Below, one piece after another: positions 57,603 to 64,000 of a stretch of 64,000 nucleotides of DNA. Source of the stretch: Emticicia sp965283955 (GTDB lineage: Bacteria > Bacteroidota > Bacteroidia > Cytophagales > Spirosomataceae); NCBI GenBank assembly GCA_965283955.1, contig CBDIQW010000001.1, forward strand, positions 4,402,001 to 4,466,000, read 5' to 3'. Below the pieces are notes generated by a model. That model ran no database searches, was not told the origin of the DNA, and saw only the letters and a list, made by a program, of their open reading frames with translations. A program made the position numbers and the translations under genes. How positions within the stretch are numbered: position 1 is the first letter of the stretch; each line of letters opens with the position of its first letter.

Positions 57603-58913
57603 ATGAAATTATACAGCACAAACCACCAAAGTCCTGATGTAGATTTAGCCGAAGCGGTTTTTCGTGGGCTTCCTCCCGATAACGGACTTTATATGCCAAC
57701 TGAGTTTAGACCATTGCCGCAATCGTTTTGGGATAATGTTCAGAATCTTAGCTTGCAAGAAATTGCTTTTGAGATAGCCAATGCTCTAATCGGTGAAGAT
57801 GTTCCTGCCGAAGATTTACGTCAACTCATCAATAGTGCTATTGATTTTACCGCACCGATTGTTGAGGTTGAGGCCAATACTTATTGTTTAGAGCTTTTTC
57901 ATGGATATTCGATGGCTTTTAAAGATTTTGGTGCGAGATTTATGGCAGCTTTGATGTCGTATTTTCTACAAAAATCTCAGAAGCAAATCCATATTCTGGT
58001 GGCAACTTCGGGCGATACGGGCGGAGCTGTGGCTCAAGGTTTCTACAAAACACCAAATATTGATGTTACGATTCTTTACCCAAGTGGTAAAGTAAGCGAT
58101 ATTCAAGAAAAACAACTCACAACTCTCGGCGAAAACGTAAGAGCCTTAGAAGTAAACGGTACGTTTGATGATTGCCAAAAACTCGTAAAGTTGGCTTTTT
58201 TGGATAAAGAATTGACCGATAAGTTTGATTTAGCTTCGGCCAATTCAATCAATATTGCTCGTCTGATTCCGCAAGCATTTTATTATGTCAATGCTTATGC
58301 TCAATTAAAGAAATCAGGGGTTGATTTACCAGTTGTGATGTCAGTTCCGAGTGGGAACTTTGGAAATTTAAGTGCAGGGATTATTGCTTGGAAATTGGGC
58401 TTGCCTGTGCATAAGTTTATCGCTGCTACCAATGTTAATAAAGTTGTACCAGCTTATTTAGAAAGTGGCGTTTACGAACCAATAAGTCCTTCATTATCAA
58501 CGATTTCTAATGCAATGGATGTCGGAAATCCGAGTAATTTTCCACGCATGAAAGCCTTATTGGATAATGATTTAGGCACAATGCGTAGTTTGGTTGTTGG
58601 ATATTTCTACGATGATGAAGCAACAAAAGTAGCCATGAAAGATGTATTCGACCGCACGGGTTATGTGATGTGTCCGCATACGGCTGTTGCGTATTTGGGC
58701 TTGAAAGCCTACACAAATACACTTTTAGAGCCAGTAAGTGGCGTATTTTTCTCAACGGCACATTATGCTAAATTCTTGGATGTTGTTGAAGAAGTGGTTG
58801 GCAAACAAGATATTCCAAAACGTCTTTCTGATTTATTGAGTTTAGAGAAACAAGCGACACCAATGTCAACAGAGTTTTCTGATTTTAAGGCTTGGTTGAT
58901 GGTGAATTTATAA
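57603..58913 (+). CDS. thrC: Threonine synthase
   Basis: Converts O-phosphohomoserine to threonine with pyridoxal phosphate. ATG 57603 gives MKLYSTNHQSPDVDLAEAVFRGLPPDNGLYMP (outline), the usual family start; 436 residues. The PLP lysine is K107 in SMAFKDFGARF, and the phosphate loop is VATSGDTGGAV, with SGNFGNLSAG further on. It lies just after the toxin gene. No other threonine gene is in the window. A hairpin follows. Confidence 0.95.
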   Translation: MKLYSTNHQSPDVDLAEAVFRGLPPDNGLYMPTEFRPLPQSFWDNVQNLSLQEIAFEIANALIGEDVPAEDLRQLINSAIDFTAPIVEVEANTYCLELFHGYSMAFKDFGARFMAALMSYFLQKSQKQIHILVATSGDTGGAVAQGFYKTPNIDVTILYPSGKVSDIQEKQLTTLGENVRALEVNGTFDDCQKLVKLAFLDKELTDKFDLASANSINIARLIPQAFYYVNAYAQLKKSGVDLPVVMSVPSGNFGNLSAGIIAWKLGLPVHKFIAATNVNKVVPAYLESGVYEPISPSLSTISNAMDVGNPSNFPRMKALLDNDLGTMRSLVVGYFYDDEATKVAMKDVFDRTGYVMCPHTAVAYLGLKAYTNTLLEPVSGVFFSTAHYAKFLDVVEEVVGKQDIPKRLSDLLSLEKQATPMSTEFSDFKAWLMVNL

Positions 58914-58919
58914 TTTTTA

Positions 58920-58949
58920 GCCGTTGTCTGTGTCCCCACAGGCAACGGC
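58920..58949. terminator. Hairpin between convergent thrC and DUF1338 genes
   Basis: GCCGTTG-CTGTG pairs with CACAG-CAACGGC around a short loop, a strong GC-rich stem with AT-rich flanks on both sides. It probably ends transcripts from both directions. Confidence 0.7.
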
Positions 58950-58960
58950 ATTGATTTATC

Positions 58961-59909
58961 TTACATCTCAGCCTTCATTGTTTGGCTGGTGAATGTACTC
59001 TCAAAAATCTTATCAGCATTGCCAGTTTCAAATCCATCACGACGATGAATTCTTTCGATTTTATCAATCGGTAGTTCTGCAAATTGAGGTAAAACTTTTC
59101 TTTCGGCAAATTCTACGTAACTTCCTGATATTGCGTGCGTACTTCCATCAGCAAATTCCGCTTCAATCATTTCTGCTACTGTTGAACTTTGTAATAAACC
59201 TCCATCAGGACTTATTTTTATTTTTCCGCCTGCATCGTTGAGTTTTATTCCAATTCTCTCTAAAAAATCATTAAATTCTTGAATTGTGCCGTAACCTTCT
59301 TTCAGATTATGCACACTAATGGTATAATGATTGAGGTAATATCGGTTATAAATTACCCAAGCCGCATACTCACTTTCCTGTTGGAGTGCCTCATAATCTT
59401 CCCAAGTGGGTGTTCGCCATAAAGGCTTGTGAAGAAATTCATCTACGGCCATGCCACTATTCACATCTAAACTATCTGCTGGGTCAGATTTTACTTCGTC
59501 AGTATAGCTTCTGATGATTTTTTTGAGCATTTTCTGATAAATCATCTACACGAAGTTCGCTCACAAAAATTCTCGGAAATGCGGAATGCCGCCCAGCTGA
59601 ACGCCGCCCGTGTGGTTCTGGTGGCGAAAACCAATAAGCATTTAGTTTTTTGCCCTCAAAGTTAAAAAAATCACGTTTTTCGTAGCCAAAATGTAGGAAA
59701 ATTTTCTCGAATGATTGAATCCCCAGTTGTGGAACACCCATTGTGCGGAAAGCTACGTGGTCGTTTTCAATCTCATTTCGCTCCGAAATTATCCCTTCGG
59801 CAATCATGGCATCTGCTACTTTATTAACATCGGGTACTCGTTCGCTGTATCTACGCATCAAGCCGTCGAGTACGTATTCTAAGGTTTCTATTTTATTGTT
59901 ATTTATCAT
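58961..59909 (-). CDS. DUF1338 2-oxoadipate dioxygenase/decarboxylase-like protein (HglS/YdcJ), one frame break
   Basis: The HglS family converts 2-oxoadipate to 2-hydroxyglutarate with oxygen in lysine catabolism. Motifs: DHVAFRTMG, with the His and Arg four apart (H51, R55) as in the metal-and-substrate site; a second His in YYLNHYTISV; and the acidic ligand region SYVEFAERKVLPQFAELP. The frame breaks in a run of seven A (- strand; 59518-59524); six would restore NAQKIIRSYTDEV. About 316 residues when repaired, short of some homologues but complete at both ends. It is 64 bases downstream of a lysine-dehydrogenase-like gene, which supports the lysine role. Confidence 0.8.
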
Positions 59910-59973
59910 TTTTATGTGAAAGTTGTAGTTTAAAAGAAAACTATCGACCTTGGTCTATTGACCGTGGGCTAAC

Positions 59974-61029
59974 TCAATCTTTAAAAAACGAACCATTTTG
60001 GGTTTCAAGATAAGAACCAAAATCAATATCTTCTTGTTTCAAAAAGCCTTGCTGTGGTAATTTTCCATCGGCTACCATTTCTAATACCGCAGCTACTGAA
60101 GCGGCCGTTGTCCACGAGATGGCTCGCCAATGTTTACCATCAATTTCGATTGGTTTATAGGCTCTGTAAAATTCTTCACGAGCCAGTTCTTGCCCTTTCC
60201 AGCCTTCTACCACAGCATATACATAAACCACATCTTCCTGCACAGGTGGTTTGGCTTCAGTCAGGATTTGTTCAACTAATTGGCGTTTATCTTTCAAAAT
60301 TAGCTCATAAAGCAAGAACTTCATCAATTTTGCATGGCCTGGGTAGCGAATTGTTTTGTAGTTGAGTGTATCAACTTTTCCTGCAAAAGTTTCGCACATT
60401 GTGCCAAGTCCACCCGAAGTGCTGAAAGCCTCAAATTCTTGTCCTTCAATCTGAATATGCTCAATACCATCGAGAGAAGTTACCATTTTTACTTCGCCGT
60501 TGTGAATCACTTCTGCATCGTTAATGTATTCATTTATTACACCTGCTGGCGACCAAGTAAACGAATATCCCATCAAACCATTCGGAAAACGAGGTAAAGC
60601 ACCTACCCGAAGCTCAATATCACGGAGTTTGGTAAAGCGTTTAGCTAAATCTGCTCCTACGATTCCGATTAAACCTGGGGCGAGTCCGCACTGAGGAGCC
60701 ATGACTGCCGTGGAGGTTTTGGCCATTTCTCTGATGGCTGACGTGGTTGGTACATCTTCGGTCAAATCGAAATAATGAATGCCGAGTTTGTGAGCCGTTT
60801 GGGCAATTGGCAAGTTGAGGTTGTAAGGCATAGCCGACACAACCGCATCGAAATTTTTGAGTGTGGATTCTAAAAAACTGATGTCGTTTACATCTCCGAG
60901 TAAGACATCAAAGGGCAATTTGGTAGAAGGTTGGCGTAGGTCCATACCCGTAACGGCAAAGCGTTTTGCGAGTAATGTACCAACCAACGAACCTACCTTG
61001 CCCATACCAATGACAAGTACGTTTTTCAT
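59974..61029 (-). CDS. Saccharopine/L-lysine 6-dehydrogenase-type enzyme
   Basis: A 351-residue cytoplasmic NAD(P) enzyme. The N-terminal Rossmann motif is VIGMGKVGSLVG (5-16). The C-terminal half has PQCGLAPGLIGIVGADLA, EAFSTSGGLGTMCETFAG and YKTIRYPGHAKLMKFLL, which match L-lysine 6-dehydrogenase (lysine to aminoadipate semialdehyde) more closely than saccharopine reductase. The next gene makes a 2-oxoadipate-acting enzyme, so the pair would open and close a lysine degradation branch. Alternatively the family includes carboxyspermidine dehydrogenase, and nspC is nearby, but the motifs favour lysine. Confidence 0.78.
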   Translation of the reverse strand: MKNVLVIGMGKVGSLVGTLLAKRFAVTGMDLRQPSTKLPFDVLLGDVNDISFLESTLKNFDAVVSAMPYNLNLPIAQTAHKLGIHYFDLTEDVPTTSAIREMAKTSTAVMAPQCGLAPGLIGIVGADLAKRFTKLRDIELRVGALPRFPNGLMGYSFTWSPAGVINEYINDAEVIHNGEVKMVTSLDGIEHIQIEGQEFEAFSTSGGLGTMCETFAGKVDTLNYKTIRYPGHAKLMKFLLYELILKDKRQLVEQILTEAKPPVQEDVVYVYAVVEGWKGQELAREEFYRAYKPIEIDGKHWRAISWTTAASVAAVLEMVADGKLPQQGFLKQEDIDFGSYLETQNGSFFKD

Positions 61030-61353
61030 TGTTGAAAAAGATTAAAATGTTATAGATGAAGTATAAATGCGACAACGAACAGCGAGTCATAAGCTCGACA
61101 AGACAGACCAAAAATCTGCCCTACAAATCTGATAAACTTTGTCGGGGAATAAACGTAAAAAGACAACCTAACAAAAGTCAGGAACAAATGAGCAGGCACT
61201 ACGTAGATAGGCGAGGCGTGCTAAATGATATTTTAGGTCTTTAAACAACGGAAGAATAATATTTTTGTGCAAATGTAAACAAGGAAAAATTATTTGCAAG
61301 GAAAAAAGCGAGAAAAAAGAACCCTCCCTATTGGGGAGGGCAGGGAGGGGCTA
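61030..61353 (-). other. Unexplained 324-base leader region
   Basis: No supportable gene. On the - strand the region 61060-61260 would be a long leader of the lysine-dehydrogenase gene, with more GC and patterned sequence than neighbouring gaps (GTCTGTCTTGTCGAG, TAGTGCCTGCTC). I cannot match it to a riboswitch class. The nspC terminator lies at its far end. Confidence 0.35.
61311..61340 (-). terminator. nspC terminator
   Basis: CCCTCCC (61322-61328) pairs with GGGAGGG (61334-61340). On the - strand the stem is followed by TTCTTTTTTCTC, a T-rich tail. It is 14 bases past the nspC stop. Confidence 0.7.
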
Positions 61354-62506
61354 TTAAATCCTATCTTTGTAAGTTTCGTAACCAAAGCTTTTTAGTAACT
61401 GAAATTCATCGTTTTCTTTCCAAATACCGATGGATGGCAAACCAACGCCGTTGAAAGTCGTAGTTTTTACCATTGTATAGTGAATCATGTCATCAAAAAC
61501 TACGCTATCGCCTACTTGTAGAGGCTTATCGAAAGAATAATCTCCCATGTAATCGCCTGCCAAGCAAGTCATACCTCCCATGCGGTAAGTAGGTTTCGGG
61601 CGGCGTTCCGCACCTTCAACTGCATCGGTTGCTCCCCAAATGCGTGGTTTGTAGGGCATTTCGAGCGTGTCGGGCATGTGAGCTGCAAACGATACATCTA
61701 ATATTGCAACATCAACACCTTGGGCATCCACAATATCGAGAACTGTTGAAGTTAAATAGCCAGTCTGCCAACCGATTGCCGAACCTGGTTCGAGAATAAT
61801 TTCGATGTTATAAGTTTCACGTAGGCGTTTGATTAGACCAATCAAATGTTCATGGTTATAGCCTTCACGAGTCATTAAGTGTCCACCACCGAGATTGAGC
61901 CATTTCACTTGGTGCAACAAATCGCCAAATTTCTCTTCGATATGCACAAGTGTACGTTCGAGTGTGTAAGAATCGTTTTCGCAGAGGGTGTGCGAGTGCA
62001 ATCCTTCGATGCCTTCTGGGAGTTCTTTGCCCAATAATTCACGAGTGACGCCAAGTCTTGAACCTACAATACACGGATTATACATGTCGGTTTCTACCTC
62101 AGCATACTGCGGATTGATTCTAATTCCGCACGAAATTTTTCTCTCAAAACCTTGTACTTGGTCTTTAAATTGATTCCACTGATTCAAGGAATTGAACGTA
62201 ATATGGCTACTATTAGCCATAATTTGAGCAAATTCTGCTGGTTTATAGGCAGGGCAGTAGGTATGTGCCAAACAACCCATTTCTTCTACAATCAAGCGAG
62301 TTTCGTTGAGTGAACTGTGCGGTTGCTCCCGACAAATATTGTTTTACCATCGGGAAAGTGGCATACATCGAAAAACCTTTTAAGGCTACGATGATTGATG
62401 CACCCGATTCGGTTTGAACTCGGTTTAATAATTCAAGATTTCGGCGTAGGAGTCTTTCTTCTAAAACATAGCACGGCGAAGGAATTTGAGAAATATCTAT
62501 TGGCAT
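61354..62506 (-). CDS. nspC: Carboxynorspermidine decarboxylase, one frame break
   Basis: Decarboxylates carboxy(nor)spermidine in the alternative polyamine pathway, with pyridoxal phosphate. ATG 62506 gives MPIDISQIPSPCYVLEERLLRRN (outline), and K43 in VALKGFSMYA is the PLP lysine. Later motifs are HTLCEND, WLNLGGGHLM, LEPGSAIGW, DVSFAAHMPDTLEMPYKP and the C-terminal CLAGDYMGDY. One extra base at 62317 breaks the frame between GATA and SSLNETRLIVEEMG. About 380 residues once repaired. The partner carboxyspermidine dehydrogenase is not certain in the window. Confidence 0.93.
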
Positions 62507-62596
62507 TTTAAGGCAAAATGGATAATGTAAAAATAAATAATGCTTTGAAACGCATTTTTGTTTCACAAAATTACTTATTTAATGCCAATCCATCAC

Positions 62597-62626
62597 AAAA
62601 ATAGCCCGAACAATGTTGTGCGGGCT
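62597..62626 (-). terminator. tonB terminator
   Basis: AGCCCG and CGGGCT (62603-62626) form a stem extended by ACAA/TTGT. On the - strand it is followed by ATTTTTG. Confidence 0.75.
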
Positions 62627-62664
62627 GTTTGTGTTGATTTAGGTAGATTAATTTGGTGGTATTC

Positions 62665-62709
62665 GGTAGAGACAGGACATTGCCGAGCGACGGTCGCCCT
62701 GTCTCTACC
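62665..62709. repeat. GTAGAGAC-type intergenic inverted repeat
   Basis: GGTAGAGACAGG and CCTGTCTCTACC are perfect 12-bp arms enclosing 21 bases. It resembles the palindrome at 27553-27580, which has the same GAGAC/GTCTC core, and dispersed elements in other Bacteroidota. Confidence 0.7.
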
Positions 62710-62740
62710 TGTGAAAAAAATATTATATTTATACAAATAT

Positions 62741-63574
62741 CTAATCGTCGAGTCTAAAAAAAACAGGAATTGTAAATTTTACTCTTACATTTCTGCCGTT
62801 TTGTTTTCCTGCAATCCATTTTGGCATGAGTTTTACTACCCGCATGGCTTCTTCATCACAGCCAAAGCCGATGCCTTTCATGGTTTCGATGTCAGTGATA
62901 CTACCATCTTTTTCAACGATAAAACTCAAGAAAACTTTACCTTGAATATTGGCACGTTGAGCAGCCGCTGGGTACTTTAGATTTTTACCTAAAAACTTGT
63001 ACATTTCGCTATTTCCACCCATAAATGATGGTTGAACTTCGACGGTAATAAAGGCTGTATTATCTTCTTCTGGAAGTTCTACGATTGTTTTCTCAACTGA
63101 TTTTGTTTCAGTAGGAGGGGCAGCCGCAATTTCTTCAGTTTCTATACCATCTTGTGTTTTATTACTTATGACAGCATCTTTCATTGCATCATAATCTGGC
63201 GGTGGTATCTCATTATTTGTCTCTTCTACAACTTCTGGAACTAAAAAAGCAACTGTTTTTACTTGTTCAATAGGTTTTGGAGGTTCTACATCTTTTGGTT
63301 TTTCGATTGGAGGTAGATTTTCAAGGGGGTAATCTGTTAGGGTTTTCCCTCCATCGAAAATAACAACTTTTTCGTCTTTTTGTCTCGCAAAAATAAAATT
63401 CGTAAGCAACATTAAACCAAAACAAGCAACACCGATAAACAAAGCTCGATTGATGTTTGTGGTGTAATGAGTGCGAAGTTCGTAAGCACCGTAAGCTTTG
63501 TTACGATGTTCAAAAACGATGTCATTGAGAGTGGGTAAAGCAGTAGCTTGCACCTCTTGTGTGTAAGGTTTCAT
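62741..63574 (-). CDS. tonB: Energy transducer TonB
   Basis: Couples the inner-membrane proton gradient to outer-membrane SusC-type receptors. Of 277 residues, about 1-42 are cytoplasmic (DIVFEHRNKAYGAYELR, the usual Bacteroidota TonB start), 43-62 form the membrane anchor, 85-170 are Pro/Glu-rich and span the periplasm (PPIEKPKDVEPPKPIE), and 185-277 are the TonB C-terminal domain (GGNSEMYKFLGKNLKYPAAA, GKVFLSFIVEKDGSI). It would energise the four TonB-dependent receptors in this window, among others. ExbB and ExbD are not visible. Confidence 0.92.
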   Translation of the reverse strand: MKPYTQEVQATALPTLNDIVFEHRNKAYGAYELRTHYTTNINRALFIGVACFGLMLLTNFIFARQKDEKVVIFDGGKTLTDYPLENLPPIEKPKDVEPPKPIEQVKTVAFLVPEVVEETNNEIPPPDYDAMKDAVISNKTQDGIETEEIAAAPPTETKSVEKTIVELPEEDNTAFITVEVQPSFMGGNSEMYKFLGKNLKYPAAAQRANIQGKVFLSFIVEKDGSITDIETMKGIGFGCDEEAMRVVKLMPKWIAGKQNGRNVRVKFTIPVFFRLDD

Positions 63575-63714
63575 TTTAGTAAAAGTTTAAGTTGAACATT
63601 TGTAGTTTCGTTGAACTACGACACAATGTTAGAGAAGAAAAATGAATTGTGCAAGCAAAAGAAGAAAAATATTTAGATATTTGTTTAAATATATATTTAA
63701 TACTACTGTAAATA

Positions 63715-63760
63715 AAAGAGGCACATCTGTTATCATTAGATTACGGAATGTGCCCCTTTA
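63715..63760. terminator. Hairpin between tonB and bshA genes
   Basis: AAAGAGGCACAT pairs with ATGTGCCCCTTT with one mismatch around a 21-base loop. On the - strand it follows the bshA-like gene and runs into a T tract. Confidence 0.65.
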
Positions 63761-63776
63761 TTCAATATTATATTTT

Positions 63777-64000
63777 TTATCTGGTTTCGACCAGCATTCC
63801 TTCAAGAACCTTCTCATAATGACGTTCGTACATCGGAACAATATTCGTAATATCAAATTCTTTGGCACGAGCTAAGGCATTTGCTTTGAAAGTCGGCAAG
63901 TTTTCGTCTTGCAAAATATACATCGCATTTTTAACCATGTCATCTACATCTCCCACATTGCTCAAAAATCCTGTTACTCCTTGAACATTTAACTCAGGTA
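63777..64000 (-). CDS. bshA: N-acetyl-alpha-D-glucosaminyl L-malate synthase-like glycosyltransferase, 3' end only
   Basis: The last 74 codons of a GT4-family protein; the rest lies beyond the window edge. PELNVQGVTGFLSNVGDVDDM and the C-terminal AKEFDITNIVPMYERHYEKVL match the end of BshA, the first enzyme of bacillithiol synthesis, which adds GlcNAc to malate. Bacillithiol is the common thiol of Bacteroidota, which fits the organism. With only the C-terminus visible, another GT4 enzyme cannot be excluded. Confidence 0.75.
   Translation of the reverse strand, partial: PELNVQGVTGFLSNVGDVDDMVKNAMYILQDENLPTFKANALARAKEFDITNIVPMYERHYEKVLEGMLVETR

Noticed and set aside
61056..61244. 62-codon + strand frame in the leader of the lysine dehydrogenase gene
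   Set aside because: Low-complexity polar sequence with no homology pattern and no ribosome site; more likely chance.
59974..62506. Polyamine pair (carboxyspermidine dehydrogenase plus NspC)
   Set aside because: The neighbour of nspC has lysine-dehydrogenase motifs, is separated by a terminator and 324 bases, and pairs better with the DUF1338 gene.
1..64000. CRISPR arrays, tRNA, rRNA, insertion sequences or prophage
   Set aside because: No regularly spaced repeats, no cloverleaf or rRNA sequence, and no transposase or phage gene found; the InsA-like zinc ribbon belongs to the LacI protein.

Overview
The window looks like an AT-rich chromosomal segment of a Bacteroidota member, most likely from the Cytophagales (Spirosoma/Emticicia-like). 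The grounds are three SusC/SusD pairs, a hybrid two-component regulator, promoters of the TTTG-N19/20-TAnnTTTG type, a BshA-like bacillithiol glycosyltransferase, a 3-coathanger-type C-terminus, and few Shine-Dalgarno sequences. The genus is inference only. I see no rRNA, tRNA, CRISPR array or insertion sequence.
Layout. (1) 1-4.8 kb, + strand: L-arabinose catabolism (araA, mgsA, araD, transaldolase, then an exported aldose 1-epimerase). (2) 4.9-24.4 kb, + strand: a xylan/arabinoxylan utilisation locus with two SusC/SusD pairs, a DUF1735 lipoprotein, a GH10 xylanase with an internal carbohydrate-binding module, a hybrid sensor/AraC regulator and an alpha-glucuronidase-like protein. (3) 24.4-31.5 kb, - strand: two small genes, a GH43 plus jelly-roll protein cassette present twice, a small periplasmic protein and a second GH10 xylanase. 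(4) 32-41.2 kb, - strand: a third SusC/SusD pair followed by a BASS transporter, an exported RraA-like protein, a Tat-exported enolase-superfamily dehydratase and a cytoplasmic FAH-family protein. This looks like a sugar-acid module. Divergent from it is a LacI-type regulator with an unusual zinc-ribbon N-terminus. (5) 42.7-64 kb, mostly housekeeping: an outer-membrane barrel receptor behind an operator-flanked promoter, a possible small transcript, a CotH protein, an oxidoreductase, LytTR and NarL-type regulators, cdsA, carA, a PIN-domain toxin-antitoxin pair, thrC, a lysine-catabolism pair, nspC, tonB and the end of bshA.
How it works together. Secreted xylanases, arabinanase-like GH43 enzymes and the glucuronidase-like enzyme would cut arabinoxylan. 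SusC/SusD pairs would import oligosaccharides. Arabinose would enter the pentose phosphate pathway through AraA, AraD and transaldolase (no ribulokinase is visible). Uronic or aldonic acids may go through the module in region 4. A 15-bp palindrome (GTGTCA-N3-TGACAC) occurs ahead of four transcription units in regions 2-4 and suggests a shared regulon.
Caution: about 17 single-base frame breaks fall in 12 otherwise intact genes. Several lie in homopolymers and one pair is compensating, so most are probably sequence errors. I annotate those genes across the breaks.
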